DNA of 64,000 nucleotides from contig JABHCC010000032.1 in assembly GCA_018669475.1 (NCBI GenBank), forward strand, positions 194,058 to 258,057, written 5' to 3'. Below, piece by piece: positions 43,792 through 53,254 of this stretch. The notes beneath the pieces are model-generated. The model saw only the letters and a list, made by a program, of their open reading frames with translations. It searched no databases and was not told the origin of the DNA. A program made the translations under genes and the position numbers. Every line of letters begins with the position of its first letter. Within the stretch, counting starts at the first letter, position 1. This DNA is from Bacteroidota bacterium (GTDB taxonomy: Bacteria; Bacteroidota; Bacteroidia; Bacteroidales; UBA12481).

Positions 43792-44651
43792 ACGCGAAAT
43801 AATTTAGCAATAAAATAGTATATCACATACTCTTGCTTCCTGTGCCTGGCTCTCAATCCACGGTTCAAACTCAAGTGGATCAAATCGGTAAGGCTCAGAT
43901 CTCCGTGTGAACCAGGAAAAAAATTTTGCCCCTTTCTGTACTGTTCAAAAAGCTCAGAAATAATATAGCTTCTGTTAATAAATTTCGCTTCAAGTTGTGG
44001 ATGATCACTCATTCCATCATCCATCAAAGCCAATAATTCAGGACGTATAGCTCTGAACTTATGATCAATCTGATATTGAGTACTACGTGTCACTTTTTGT
44101 TCTTTCTTCAATTGCCTCACAATACGATCCAAAAGTTCAATAGCCATTTCTTTATCCCCGTGTAAATCTTGAAAATATCGTACAGCGCTTAAAACTGCAA
44201 TACGCCAGCGAATCTCTTCACCATCCTCCTGAAGGCTCAGCCAAGGCAGTACCGATAACCAGAATTGGGAATCGGCACAGAAAGCAGACTCAAACAATTC
44301 AATTCGATTAATTCCATAGCGCTCAGTTTCTCGCTCATAGGTAGCAATCTCAACTTTCCATATTAATCCCTGCCTTAAAAACAATGCTGAGTGCAGATTA
44401 ATCAGATCTAATGCCTTAGCAAAATCGCCGTGATGAGGAAGGCGAATGCGCAGACGAATATGAAAATCCGGATCAAGATATCTCACAAAAAAGTATTGAT
44501 ATCCAGGCATAATTTGATTTAATTCCCGAATAACAAGGGGCAAATTAAAGCACAGCCATTCCTCAGCAGTTTCAGGCCCCATATAAAGCTTGAGATATAG
44601 CCAATCCTGGCCCGGGTAAAACCGCTTCTTTATTTCATCTGGCGAAAACAT
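43773..44651 (-). CDS. Thiopeptide-type bacteriocin biosynthesis protein (LanB elimination domain)
   Basis: 292 residues of the SpaB_C/TIGR03891 type. WLYLKLYMGPETAEEWL at the start, FFVRYLDPDFHIRLRIRLP (the conserved RYxDPxxHLR motif), EIATYERETERYG and SQFWLSVL are diagnostic. In full LanB enzymes this part removes glutamate from glutamylated Ser/Thr; here it is a separate protein, translated after an overlap of 22 bp with the glutamylation gene. 3' end overlaps the convergent MATE gene by 19 bp. Confidence 0.9.
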   Translation of the reverse strand: MFSPDEIKKRFYPGQDWLYLKLYMGPETAEEWLCFNLPLVIRELNQIMPGYQYFFVRYLDPDFHIRLRIRLPHHGDFAKALDLINLHSALFLRQGLIWKVEIATYERETERYGINRIELFESAFCADSQFWLSVLPWLSLQEDGEEIRWRIAVLSAVRYFQDLHGDKEMAIELLDRIVRQLKKEQKVTRSTQYQIDHKFRAIRPELLALMDDGMSDHPQLEAKFINRSYIISELFEQYRKGQNFFPGSHGDLSLTDLIHLSLNRGLRARHRKQEYVIYYFIAKLFRVQLALV

Positions 44652-46837
44652 AATACAATTTGATTAGCAAATGAATACTGATCCTCATATACTGGTGATC
44701 CTTCAGTAAATGGAAATAATTGAAACCGTACAAGACTTCTGTGTTTAATTCTTTCCCATACTTTCTTAAAGAATAATGGTCTACTCCAATCAATATAGTA
44801 GTCCTGATCACTTTCTTTAAGCACAACCTGTGTTGGAAGTTTATTCTCACTCACCCACGTAGCCAATGCCCGTAATGGATAATCTGTCATATTCACCCCC
44901 TTATCCTGAAGAGATTGAGGTTGAAGCCTCCATTCTGGTAAACGAAAATGAATATTACCATACTTCACTCCCGGAAGAAAATTACTGCCAACTGCATCCT
45001 GATTTGAGATTTGATAAGCAGGTCTCTGATTTTGAACTCCTACTTTAACCAGAAACTCATACAGGGGTAATCCCCTTGAGGAATAATTATGTGCATTGTT
45101 CAGTTTAGGTATAACTCTTTTATCTAGTTTCTTCGACCGCAAAATAACCTCTTTGTCAGGTACACTAACCAGAATGTCCTCAATGGGCAACTGCTCATCA
45201 AGGGCCTTAACTGATTGTGCCATAAAGGGAATTTCATAGTCATAAAAAGATGGTCGCTGAAGAATATTTCCTGTTCTGTCTTCAGGCAGATGCTGAATTT
45301 CGGCAAACACAACATCCGGCAGGTTTTGAATTTCATCTTTGATACTGTCGTTCAATAGTTTTTCAATCCCCTGATCTGGCAGAAATCCAAAGCGTCCCAG
45401 AATAGTACCGGGGTGTCCTCCACTTGCAAAGGGCATATATATCTCTGTCTTACCCTGATGCTTAAACAAAGAAACCATTGTATAAAACTGATGTGGCCAA
45501 TCTGAGCCATTATGAATATTCAATCTGTTAATATCTGTCTTGGATAACTCAATATATTTAGGTGAGGCATCATTAATATGCTCTGGGTTTGACAGTATGA
45601 AGGGATGAGATGGGATTTGATTTTTCCTGTGTGGATGGCCATATTGAGGGAGGTCATCAAGCAAAGCAGATGGATTCACAGCTTGTTGAGCCTGAGGGCC
45701 ATTGAGACCAATTCCTGATTCCTGATCCATAACCAGACTAAGGGGAACCTCACGGTCACCAAACCTTCGGCTAAACAATTTCCTGAAATCAGCTAATGTG
45801 TCATTTTCTGTCTGATCAGAGATTGCTTTGAGTATTCTAATCCCCTTCAATACCTGATTAGAAATCTTTTCTGATAGCTGACACTTGTGTTGCCCTCTTA
45901 ACAGATCTGCCTGAATGATTTTTGATTTTTGAAAAGGAATATCTGTTTTCCTTGCCAGATTAATAATAATATCCTGATTTTTCAACAGGCTACCAGGATT
46001 GAAGAAGGGCTTGACCTGTTCAATCAGTGTCAACAATTGATTTATCAGGGGATGAATTTGCCGAATTGCCCGAAGCTGCTGATAAAGAAAATTCTGATAT
46101 TCAATGCCCGTCAACACAATCTCCAGATTACTTACTAAAAGTTGATTTTTAATTAACTCCCGGATGTAATCATTGGCTATTTCTTTGGAATATCCCTTTT
46201 CTTGCAGCAATTCTATAAGGCTATTTACATCCTTTCCTTTCCTGCTAAAATCAAGAATGACCTCCAGAACAGGATCCTGATCAAATGCAGATAAATTGTA
46301 TTGCTTCTTTCCTTTGTTATTATAGTGAGACTCTACTAATCTATACTGATGTCCTGTTGCATACATGCTCCCCGAAGGCCTGTAAATCAAACAATCCTGG
46401 ATTTCTCGAATTTGGAGCATTTTATGGACGCAGGCGACCAGGAATTCAGTATCAAGCCGCACCGACACGGTAGATTTCTCAATTGGATTGAGATTTATTT
46501 CAGTTGTCTCTTTCGTCTCGACCTTCCCCGAATTAACACCTGAGAAGAGGCCAAAAGGTGTTGATCGTGAAGAGAAACGGGTGTAATAGTTTAGAAAACT
46601 TGTGGCAATAGCATCCCCTGGAGCTTGCTTCTTTACTATACAATCCTCAATTGATTGAAACAAGGACTCTGAGCCGAGCCTTACACTTGCTCTTACCGAC
46701 TCATCTTTCCACTTTTGGCTAAGAAAAGAATCAAGGTCTTTTTTATCAAAAGGAATATCCTTAAGTGCCTCGAGTGGAAGACCTGGTGCACGTAAAACAA
46801 AAATGGGATAAACTACATAGCTCAACCTGCGGGCCAT
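44630..46837 (-). CDS. Lantibiotic dehydratase, LanB N-terminal glutamylation domain
   Basis: 735 residues. TRFSSRSTPFGLFSGV (residues 86-101) is the conserved LanB motif, preceded by RAPGLPLEALKDIPF and followed by LDTEFLVACVHKML. Late segments SDWPHQFYTMVSLFKHQGKTEIYMPFASGGHPGTILGRF, SSRGLPLYEFLVKVG and LPTQVVLKESDQDYYIDW are typical. It transfers glutamate from glutamyl-tRNA to Ser/Thr of a precursor peptide. No LanC cyclase, leader-peptidase transporter or obvious precursor lies in the window. It lies 88 bp after mqnD on the same strand, with an inverted repeat in the gap. Confidence 0.92.
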   Translation of the reverse strand: MARRLSYVVYPIFVLRAPGLPLEALKDIPFDKKDLDSFLSQKWKDESVRASVRLGSESLFQSIEDCIVKKQAPGDAIATSFLNYYTRFSSRSTPFGLFSGVNSGKVETKETTEINLNPIEKSTVSVRLDTEFLVACVHKMLQIREIQDCLIYRPSGSMYATGHQYRLVESHYNNKGKKQYNLSAFDQDPVLEVILDFSRKGKDVNSLIELLQEKGYSKEIANDYIRELIKNQLLVSNLEIVLTGIEYQNFLYQQLRAIRQIHPLINQLLTLIEQVKPFFNPGSLLKNQDIIINLARKTDIPFQKSKIIQADLLRGQHKCQLSEKISNQVLKGIRILKAISDQTENDTLADFRKLFSRRFGDREVPLSLVMDQESGIGLNGPQAQQAVNPSALLDDLPQYGHPHRKNQIPSHPFILSNPEHINDASPKYIELSKTDINRLNIHNGSDWPHQFYTMVSLFKHQGKTEIYMPFASGGHPGTILGRFGFLPDQGIEKLLNDSIKDEIQNLPDVVFAEIQHLPEDRTGNILQRPSFYDYEIPFMAQSVKALDEQLPIEDILVSVPDKEVILRSKKLDKRVIPKLNNAHNYSSRGLPLYEFLVKVGVQNQRPAYQISNQDAVGSNFLPGVKYGNIHFRLPEWRLQPQSLQDKGVNMTDYPLRALATWVSENKLPTQVVLKESDQDYYIDWSRPLFFKKVWERIKHRSLVRFQLFPFTEGSPVYEDQYSFANQIVLCFRQMK

Positions 46838-46849
46838 TGTAAAACTCCG

Positions 46850-46873
46850 TTATCTGAATATTAATCCAGATAA
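46850..46873. promoter_or_regulatory. Inverted repeat upstream of lanB
   Basis: TTATCTG (46850-46856) and CAGATAA (46867-46873) with a 10-base spacer, 13 bp upstream of the lanB start. Operator-like geometry; the binding protein is unknown, and the half-site spacing does not match the ModE box. Confidence 0.35.
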
Positions 46874-46925
46874 AGCTTCAATAGTAACCCACAAAAGCCG
46901 GTACACTTATCAACAATTATATAAA

Positions 46926-47765
46926 CTATTCAACAGCAGGAATGAAAAGATCATGCGGGCCGGGAGGAAATACTCCTGATTCGCTTCCCTGATTAAGCAA
47001 TTCAAGTATTGCTTTCTGGCCCTCGTCCCCTAAAGTAAGAGAATACTCATTGACAAAAGTTGCGACATGTTTTCTCAGAATATCTTCACGCATATCCTGA
47101 GCATGCTCCTTCATATAATCGAGGGGAGAATCAGGGTGATCAATAGCAAATAAAATGCTTTGTCTGATGAGAGACTGAATTTTCAGGATCGTTTTCAATG
47201 GCAATCTTCTATGTGCCATAATTCCTCCGAGAGGTATTGGACATGAAGTTTTTTGCTCCCAGAATGCACCCAGATCCATAATCAGGTGCAGGCCTCGTTC
47301 AGAATATGTGAAGCGGTTTTCATGAATAACGACTCCAACATCTGCCTTATCCTCTAATAGAGCAGATTCAATATCAGAAAACAGAAAAGCCTTTTTTCTC
47401 TTTGCATGTGGAAAAGCAAGACTCATAAGAAAGTTAGCTGTGGTCAGTTCGCCCGGTATGGCTATCCGTTGCTTGTCGACCTCTTCAATGCTCATGGGTT
47501 TTTTTGAAACGAGCAAAGGGCCATTCCCCCACCCCAGGGCACTTCCTGAATCGAGCACGGCGTAATCATGACAAATAAATCCATAGGCATGGTATGACAT
47601 CTTAGTCACATCCAAAATGCCTTTTTGAGCCATCTCATTTAATTCTTCCACATCCGCTAAATATGGTTCAAAGATGATATCCTCAGTATCTATTCTGCCA
47701 TTGATCATAGCATCAAAAATATACGTATCATTTGGGCAGGTACTGTATCCAATTTTTATATCCAT
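46926..47765 (-). CDS. mqnD: 1,4-dihydroxy-6-naphthoate synthase MqnD
   Basis: 279 residues. Makes 1,4-dihydroxy-6-naphthoate from cyclic dehypoxanthine futalosine in the alternative menaquinone pathway. IGYSTCPNDTYIFDAMINGRID at the N-terminus with the CPNDT motif, LADVEELNEMAQKG, TKMSYHAYG and LDSGSALGWGNGPLLVSK are the characteristic substrate-site segments. A His in VIHENRFTY is the expected catalytic residue. Starts one base after mqnB on the minus strand, so the two are coupled. Confidence 0.94.
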   Translation of the reverse strand: MDIKIGYSTCPNDTYIFDAMINGRIDTEDIIFEPYLADVEELNEMAQKGILDVTKMSYHAYGFICHDYAVLDSGSALGWGNGPLLVSKKPMSIEEVDKQRIAIPGELTTANFLMSLAFPHAKRKKAFLFSDIESALLEDKADVGVVIHENRFTYSERGLHLIMDLGAFWEQKTSCPIPLGGIMAHRRLPLKTILKIQSLIRQSILFAIDHPDSPLDYMKEHAQDMREDILRKHVATFVNEYSLTLGDEGQKAILELLNQGSESGVFPPGPHDLFIPAVE

Positions 47766-47766
47766 T

Positions 47767-48447
47767 CTATTCTCTGATAAAAAGGCTTAGCCATTCCGAT
47801 AATTTTTGTGCAGCTAACTCAGTTTTCCAGCGTGAAAAATCTCTGGGTTCCACCCAATTAGAAACCGATCTGATTTGCCTGAAAGGCAAGTCATTCTCAT
47901 TACAATACAGCAATGCTGCGGCCCCTTCCATAGTCTCCACATCAGGGCTCCAGGACGTCAGCATCAGCTCAATCCTCCCCTGACTACCTGAACCCATTGA
48001 GACTGTGATTCCTTTAACCTTTCTCAGCTTTGCAAAACAGTTTTTCTCCTCACCTTTTTCAATCCAAAGACTTCTGAGCCAACCAGCTGCTACACCAGAA
48101 TTCATCGAAACATTTTCTGTCAGGGCGTGGAAGGGGATGAATGTACCCCTGTCATCAATACCTTGATCTCCAAAACAGTCTTCAATTGTTTCAACCATCA
48201 TACCAGGCTCAATATCTGAATTATAACTACCAGCGAATCCGAGTTGAATAACACCTTTGGCAAGATATTCCTGAAAATAAGCAGCCAGATACAACAGGGT
48301 TTGAGGAATACCTGGTCCGGTAATCATTAAATCAAACCTGTCGGATATTGTATACACCTTTCCCTGCTCCATATCATCAGTAAAACCATTTTTCAGGAGG
48401 AAAGGTTTAATTTCAATATCTGTTGCTACAATAATTAGTTCTTTCAC
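47767..48447 (-). CDS. mqnB: Futalosine hydrolase MqnB
   Basis: 226 residues of the nucleoside phosphorylase/hydrolase fold. Cleaves hypoxanthine from futalosine. Key segments: ELIIVATDIEIKPF, LMITGPGIPQTLLYLAAYF, VIQLGFAGSYNSDIEPGMMV, DVETMEGAAALLYCNENDLPFRQIRSVSNWVEPR. The MEGAA motif carries the acidic residue that binds ribose. Together with mqnD it shows the futalosine route in this organism; mqnA, mqnC and mqnE are not in the window. Confidence 0.93.
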   Translation of the reverse strand: MKELIIVATDIEIKPFLLKNGFTDDMEQGKVYTISDRFDLMITGPGIPQTLLYLAAYFQEYLAKGVIQLGFAGSYNSDIEPGMMVETIEDCFGDQGIDDRGTFIPFHALTENVSMNSGVAAGWLRSLWIEKGEEKNCFAKLRKVKGITVSMGSGSQGRIELMLTSWSPDVETMEGAAALLYCNENDLPFRQIRSVSNWVEPRDFSRWKTELAAQKLSEWLSLFIRE

Positions 48448-48534
48448 GTCTTGTAAAAATCTGACCTAAGTTACCTTTTTTAAACATTTTTTGTTCTTAC
48501 TTTGTCCTACTTTTCCAAACAACTGGCAGCTGAG

Positions 48535-49161
48535 ATGGAATTTAGCTTACATGAGAATAATGGCAACGGGTATCAGAAGATTGAACGATTCAATGATGAT
48601 AGAACCGAAGAACTTGCTGAACATTACAAACAGAGTCTGAGACTACTTGGTGAAGATCCTGATCGTGAGGGTTTGATAAAAACACCGTTAAGAGTAGCCA
48701 AGTCTATGCAGTTTTTAACTCAGGGTTATGAGATCAACCCGGTTGAGATATTGCAGTCAGCTATGTTTAAGGAAGATTACCGTCAAATGGTGCTTGTGAA
48801 AAATATTGAGATTTATTCATTGTGTGAGCATCATCTTCTTCCTTTTTTCGGAAAAGCATATGTGGCCTATATCCCCAATGGGTATATCACGGGTTTAAGT
48901 AAAATTGCCCGTGTAGTTGAGGCATTTGCCCGACGACTACAGGTTCAGGAAAGACTCACCACTCAAATCAGAGACTGCATACAAGACACTCTTCAGCCAC
49001 TTGGTGTGGCCGTAGTTATTGAAGCTCAACACATGTGCATGCAGATGAGAGGTGTTCAAAAGCAAAACTCAGTAACCACCACCTCTGATTTCACCGGAGC
49101 TTTTCTAAAAAAAGCGACCAGGGAGGAATTTATCCACCTGATCAACGCCAAATTATACTAA
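48535..49161 (+). CDS. folE: GTP cyclohydrolase I FolE
   Basis: 208 residues from the ATG at 48535. Catalyses GTP to 7,8-dihydroneopterin triphosphate, entry to folate and pterin synthesis. [43 protein letters not shown] (zinc Cys and catalytic His); [23 protein letters not shown]; and [20 protein letters not shown] (second zinc Cys) are all intact. The TTG at 48502 is not needed as a start. Divergent from mqnB; 18 bp before fabD. Confidence 0.96.
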   Translation: MEFSLHENNGNGYQKIERFNDDRTEELAEHYKQSLRLLGEDPDREGLIKTPLRVAKSMQFLTQGYEINPVEILQSAMFKEDYRQMVLVKNIEIYSLCEHHLLPFFGKAYVAYIPNGYITGLSKIARVVEAFARRLQVQERLTTQIRDCIQDTLQPLGVAVVIEAQHMCMQMRGVQKQNSVTTTSDFTGAFLKKATREEFIHLINAKLY

Positions 49162-49179
49162 TCAAATTCACTCAATAAT

Positions 49180-50064
49180 ATGAAACGAGCATTCGTTTTT
49201 CCAGGGCAAGGAGCCCAATATCCTGGCATGGGTCAGGATCTGTTTGATCAATCTGCTGAGGTGAGAACACTTTTCAGCAAAGCAAACGAGATTCTGGGCT
49301 TCGAAATCACGAGGATTATGTTTGAAGGGACACCAGATGACCTGAAACAAACAAAGGTTACTCAACCAGCTATTTTCCTGCACTCGGTTGCACTTGCTAT
49401 AGTTCTGGGTGACAGATTTAATCCGGATATGGTTGCCGGACATAGCCTTGGAGAATTCAGCGCTCTTACAGCAGCTGGGTCACTTAGTTTCACTGACGGC
49501 TTGAGCCTGGTATCTAAGCGGGCATCAGCCATGCAGAAAGCTTGCGAAGCAAATCCTTCAACTATGGCCGCAATTATTGGGCTTGAAAACGAGATAGTAG
49601 AACAAGTATGTGCTGGCATTGAGGCAATTGTCGTACCTGCTAATTATAATACTACCGGACAAATTGTAATATCCGGTTCACATGAAGGTATTGATTTAGC
49701 TATTGAGAAGCTCAAAGCAGAAGGGGCCAAACGAGCTTTGAAATTGCCTGTTGGTGGAGCATTCCACTCTCCACTTATGGAGCCGGCGCGTGAAGAATTG
49801 GCAGCAGCAATTGCAGCAGCACCTATTGCTATCCCCCGATGTCCCATCTATCAAAATGTTGATGCATATCCGCAGACAGATATTGATGTCATAAGACAAA
49901 ATTTAGTCGCCCAACTTACCAGTCCTGTGAGATGGACCCAAATCGTTCAAAATCTCCTGAACGATGGTGCCACTCAATTCATTGAAGTTGGTCCTGGAAA
50001 AGTATTGCAAGGTTTAGTCAAGAAAGTTGATCGCAGTGCAGAAGTTATGAGTGCCGAGATATAA
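49180..50064 (+). CDS. fabD: Malonyl-CoA acyl carrier protein transacylase FabD
   Basis: 294 residues. Loads malonyl from CoA onto ACP for fatty acid synthesis. FPGQGAQYPGMGQDLF at the start, the nucleophile elbow GHSLGEFSAL near residue 90, and GAFHSPLMEPA with the catalytic His. Length is close to the usual 310. It follows folE by 18 bp and ends before a terminator that serves the opposite strand. Confidence 0.97.
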   Translation: MKRAFVFPGQGAQYPGMGQDLFDQSAEVRTLFSKANEILGFEITRIMFEGTPDDLKQTKVTQPAIFLHSVALAIVLGDRFNPDMVAGHSLGEFSALTAAGSLSFTDGLSLVSKRASAMQKACEANPSTMAAIIGLENEIVEQVCAGIEAIVVPANYNTTGQIVISGSHEGIDLAIEKLKAEGAKRALKLPVGGAFHSPLMEPAREELAAAIAAAPIAIPRCPIYQNVDAYPQTDIDVIRQNLVAQLTSPVRWTQIVQNLLNDGATQFIEVGPGKVLQGLVKKVDRSAEVMSAEI

Positions 50065-50091
50065 AAAATTCAATGTAAAATACAAAAAATG

Positions 50092-50119
50092 AAAAAACCA
50101 GGGCTTTTCAGGGCCCTGG
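50092..50119 (-). terminator. Rho-independent terminator of the hydrogenase operon
   Basis: On the minus strand CCAGGGC (50119-50113) pairs with GCCCTGG (50104-50098), followed by TTTTTT. It lies 77 bp beyond the maturation-protease stop; the plus strand has no T tract, so it is not fabD's terminator. Confidence 0.85.
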
Positions 50120-50195
50120 CTCTCCCGACTGATTCTTTCAGGTTAAGTTTGACTTGTGATGTCGGCCAGTCGATTTTTTTCAATAAGTTTGATAA

Positions 50196-50708
50196 TCAAG
50201 CTTTAGATTCTACTGTTTTAAATTCGCTTATATTCAATTCATTATAAAGAAATTCTTTTATCTCCACCAGAATTCCCGGAAAAGCTTTTGCAAGTTCCGG
50301 GGTAAATTCTTCTGAAAACACAAGATCTTCAATGATCTCAACAGCCAGAATATATATCTCACTTGTTAGTTTAATACCTAACTGTTCAGCTAGTTCTAAA
50401 GCTACTAAGAAATTTACATCATGCAAATTCGAAAGATGTAGTGTTTCTTTAAAATCATCAGGCCTAAAAAGGTAAAGAGCTCCGGGGATACCATCCCGGG
50501 TCTTTATTGCGTCAATAATGACAACTTTTTCAAAACCCCTGAACAATTCAATAATTTCTAATCCGCCAAGTGCGACTGACTCAAAGCGAATCCCCGGATC
50601 CTTTATTTGCCGGCCTAATTCTTTAGCAATCTTAGGACCTATTGCATCATCTGTCAGCACCTCGTTGCCGATTCCCATTATCAGGATATTTTGCCCCTGG
50701 CCTTCCAT
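50196..50708 (-). CDS. Hydrogenase maturation protease (HyaD/HycI family)
   Basis: 170 residues. GIGNEVLTDDAIGPKIAKEL carries the nickel-sensing Glu and the first conserved Asp of the family; VVIIDAIKTRDGIPGAL has the second Asp and LSNLHDVNF the His. The enzyme removes the C-terminal tail of the large subunit after nickel insertion. Target here is the MvhA-type protein encoded 6 bp upstream, whose tail follows DPCFSCATH. Confidence 0.93.
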   Translation of the reverse strand: MEGQGQNILIMGIGNEVLTDDAIGPKIAKELGRQIKDPGIRFESVALGGLEIIELFRGFEKVVIIDAIKTRDGIPGALYLFRPDDFKETLHLSNLHDVNFLVALELAEQLGIKLTSEIYILAVEIIEDLVFSEEFTPELAKAFPGILVEIKEFLYNELNISEFKTVESKA

Positions 50709-50714
50709 CTTTTC

Positions 50715-52175
50715 TTATCTGCTTATGCTCCGGATGATGTTATTTTTAGGATCTCTGAAATTCACAATCATGGGCATTTGCCCGGGCAAGCTATGTGTTG
50801 CACAGGAGAAACATGGATCATAGGCCCTGAAAGCCATTTCAATCATATTGAGAATCCCCTGATCAACAGTAACTCCCTTTTGGATAACACCTTGAGCTGC
50901 CTTTTTAAGTGACATGCAGATTGCAGCATTATTATTGGTTGTTCCTACAACAATATTGGCTTTCGTCACCAATCCCTTACTATCAGTCCAGTAGTGATGA
51001 GTCAGGGTTCCCCTCTGTGCCTCAACGATACCGACTCCCTCACCAACAATCTTCTTAGGTTCAGCCCTCAAATCCTTACCAGTTATATCCGGATCAGTGA
51101 TGAGCTCCAGCATTCTTTCAGCTGAGTACAATAATTCGACCAATCGGGCCCAGTGCATTGCCAGTGTTGCGTGTACCGGTTTTTGATTGAAGGTTTTAAA
51201 CATCTTTTCATAAGCTTCCTGGGCAAGAGGAGTAGCCATGCCGTCAGCTGCATTGAGTCGTGACAAGGGTGTAGCCTGATAAACACCTGAATCTTGTCCT
51301 TCTATAAATCCTTTCCATCCAATTTTTTTGAGATATGGAAATTTCAGGTAGCTCCAAGGCTCAACTCTTTCTGCTATATAATCCTGATAATCAGATGCTG
51401 CATACTTACAATGCTCGTTTCCAACGGTGTCTACTACCCTTACTTTCCCTTCATAGAAGTTAACCTTGTTATTCTCATCTACCAATCCCATACTATGAAT
51501 CTTCAGATTGTATGGCCCGTCAAGTATAAGGTTTACATAAGTATCATTTGACAAAACCACATCTTCGAAAAGTTTGAGTGAGAACTTGGCAAAATCAATA
51601 AAACCAATAGCTTTCTGTTCAATATCTGCTCTTTGACTCTCATTCAATCCTTTTCTAACACCTCCGGGCATATTCAAAACAACATGTGTCTGATGTCCAC
51701 CCAACAAAGCTTGAATTTCCTGAGCCAGGCGACGCTGCTTAAGTACCTCGGTACCAATCTCCTTACCCACTTTACCAATCACTCCCAGCACATTGCGTTC
51801 GGCAGGATCAGCTGTGGGGCCTACCACAAAATCAGGTGCGGCTAATGCGTAGAAATGCGCAATATGACTATGAACAAAATGAGCCATATAAAACAATTCC
51901 CTGATTTTCTTTGCAGTTGGAGGAGGTTCCAGACCAAATACCGCATCAATTGCTTTCCCTGCAGCCATATGATGACATCCGGGACAAACCCCGCATATTT
52001 TTGTCACTATTTGGGCAAGTTCCTCTACCGGTCGACCCTCGCAGAACTTCTCGAAGCCCCTTAATTCAGGCACCTGAAAATATACATTGTCAACCTCACC
52101 CTCATCAGTGAGAAATATTTCGATCTTTCCGTGACCTTCTAAACGGGTAATTGGATCAATAGTTATTCTTTTCAT
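50715..52175 (-). CDS. mvhA: [NiFe] hydrogenase large subunit, MvhA-type (group 3c-like)
   Basis: 486 residues. The active-site motifs are CGVCPGCH (Cys 61, Cys 64, His 68) and DPCFSCATH (Cys 455, Cys 458, His 461). The 25 residues after His 461 form the tail cut by the maturation protease. ITRLEGHGKIEIFL and VPELRGFEKFCEGRPVEE are family-typical. The nearest known class is F420-nonreducing hydrogenase MvhA of group 3c, which hands H2 electrons to HdrA via MvhD. Fourth from last gene in the HdrA-QmoC-HdrA-MvhDGA-protease order; 76 bp downstream of mvhG. Confidence 0.93.
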   Translation of the reverse strand: MKRITIDPITRLEGHGKIEIFLTDEGEVDNVYFQVPELRGFEKFCEGRPVEELAQIVTKICGVCPGCHHMAAGKAIDAVFGLEPPPTAKKIRELFYMAHFVHSHIAHFYALAAPDFVVGPTADPAERNVLGVIGKVGKEIGTEVLKQRRLAQEIQALLGGHQTHVVLNMPGGVRKGLNESQRADIEQKAIGFIDFAKFSLKLFEDVVLSNDTYVNLILDGPYNLKIHSMGLVDENNKVNFYEGKVRVVDTVGNEHCKYAASDYQDYIAERVEPWSYLKFPYLKKIGWKGFIEGQDSGVYQATPLSRLNAADGMATPLAQEAYEKMFKTFNQKPVHATLAMHWARLVELLYSAERMLELITDPDITGKDLRAEPKKIVGEGVGIVEAQRGTLTHHYWTDSKGLVTKANIVVGTTNNNAAICMSLKKAAQGVIQKGVTVDQGILNMIEMAFRAYDPCFSCATHSLPGQMPMIVNFRDPKNNIIRSISR

Positions 52176-52251
52176 CCGTTTATATTTTATGTTATTTTAT
52201 TTGTCGGATGGAGCTCGCACAACAAAAACAATCATCCGCGTGTGTGTTAAA

Positions 52252-53244
52252 TTAGTTTTCCTTGATAGTAGTCAATTTTCTTCTTATGATGGCTTTTGGC
52301 AGACTGTACCTGTAAAAGGTACCTGCCGGATCGACGATTCCATCCACAATCTTTTCAATCTCCGCCTCGTCGTTTGAATCAATCATGGTACCAATTGCAG
52401 ACATCATTTTAGCCCCTGGGTCAGGAGCATCTGCTGGTGGTCCATAGCATCCCTTACATGGGGCATTTCCATTGATGCAACGATAGCCACAACCACCACG
52501 GGTGGCTGGCCCCATGCATATTACTCCTTGCTCAAGAAAACAAGTTTCTCCATCATCAATAATTTCCCAAGGACGCTTAAATTCTTTAATCAACTTGTTA
52601 TCAGTTTTCTTTCTCTCACATTCATCGCATTGGCTCTTTTCCAGAGCTCCAATAACGGATCCAGTCGGAGGCAACTCAGCCCCTGTGACTATGGCCATAA
52701 ACACCTCTACCAATCGTTCAGTTTGTGGCGGACAACCAGGCAAATAATAATCTACATCAACAACCTGATCCAGTGTCCTTACATCATTATAAAATTCAGG
52801 AAGACTCAGCTCTCCTTCTGCAACTGAATACTTCTCTTTAGGTTCAATACGTTCAGGATTAACTGTTGTTTCAGTATCATGATAAACACGATTAAAAATC
52901 TCTTTTCTTGAGGAGAAATTCCCTAAACCCGGAATGCCTCCCATATGGCTACATGATCCATAGGCAACAAGAATTTTAGTCTTATCACGCAGGAGTTTAG
53001 CCATATGATGATTTTCGCTATTACGAACTGACCCGTTAAATAGAGTCACATCTATATGCCCATCAGGCATTGCTTCCACATCCTTGTATTTAATGTCTAA
53101 TGCTATAGGCCAAAAAACCAGGTCAGCGGCTGCAACAACATCGAATAACTTTTCATGAACATCAAGAACTGACACGCAGCACCCGCCACAAGCGGCTCCC
53201 CAATAAACGGCCAGTTTTAATTTAGGCTTATTTTGTTCTGACAT
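52252..53244 (-). CDS. mvhG: [NiFe] hydrogenase small subunit, MvhG-type
   Basis: About 330 residues from the ATG at 53244 (MSEQNKPKLKLAVYWGAACGGCCVSV). Cluster ligands of the small subunit are at YWGAACGGCC, VAYGSCSHMGGIPG and YYLPGCPPQTERL, and the second half has QCDECERKK, FLEQGVICMGPATRGGCGYRCINGNAPCKGCYGPP. No twin-arginine signal, so the enzyme is cytoplasmic, as in Mvh. Eleven bases separate it from mvhD. Confidence 0.93.
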   Translation of the reverse strand: MSEQNKPKLKLAVYWGAACGGCCVSVLDVHEKLFDVVAAADLVFWPIALDIKYKDVEAMPDGHIDVTLFNGSVRNSENHHMAKLLRDKTKILVAYGSCSHMGGIPGLGNFSSRKEIFNRVYHDTETTVNPERIEPKEKYSVAEGELSLPEFYNDVRTLDQVVDVDYYLPGCPPQTERLVEVFMAIVTGAELPPTGSVIGALEKSQCDECERKKTDNKLIKEFKRPWEIIDDGETCFLEQGVICMGPATRGGCGYRCINGNAPCKGCYGPPADAPDPGAKMMSAIGTMIDSNDEAEIEKIVDGIVDPAGTFYRYSLPKAIIRRKLTTIKEN

Positions 53245-53254
53245 AATAGTTTGG

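Noticed and set aside
46848-46873. CGTTAT...ATAA upstream of lanB as a second ModE box
   Set aside because: Spacing between half-sites is 16 bases instead of 12 and the right arm reads ATAAAG.
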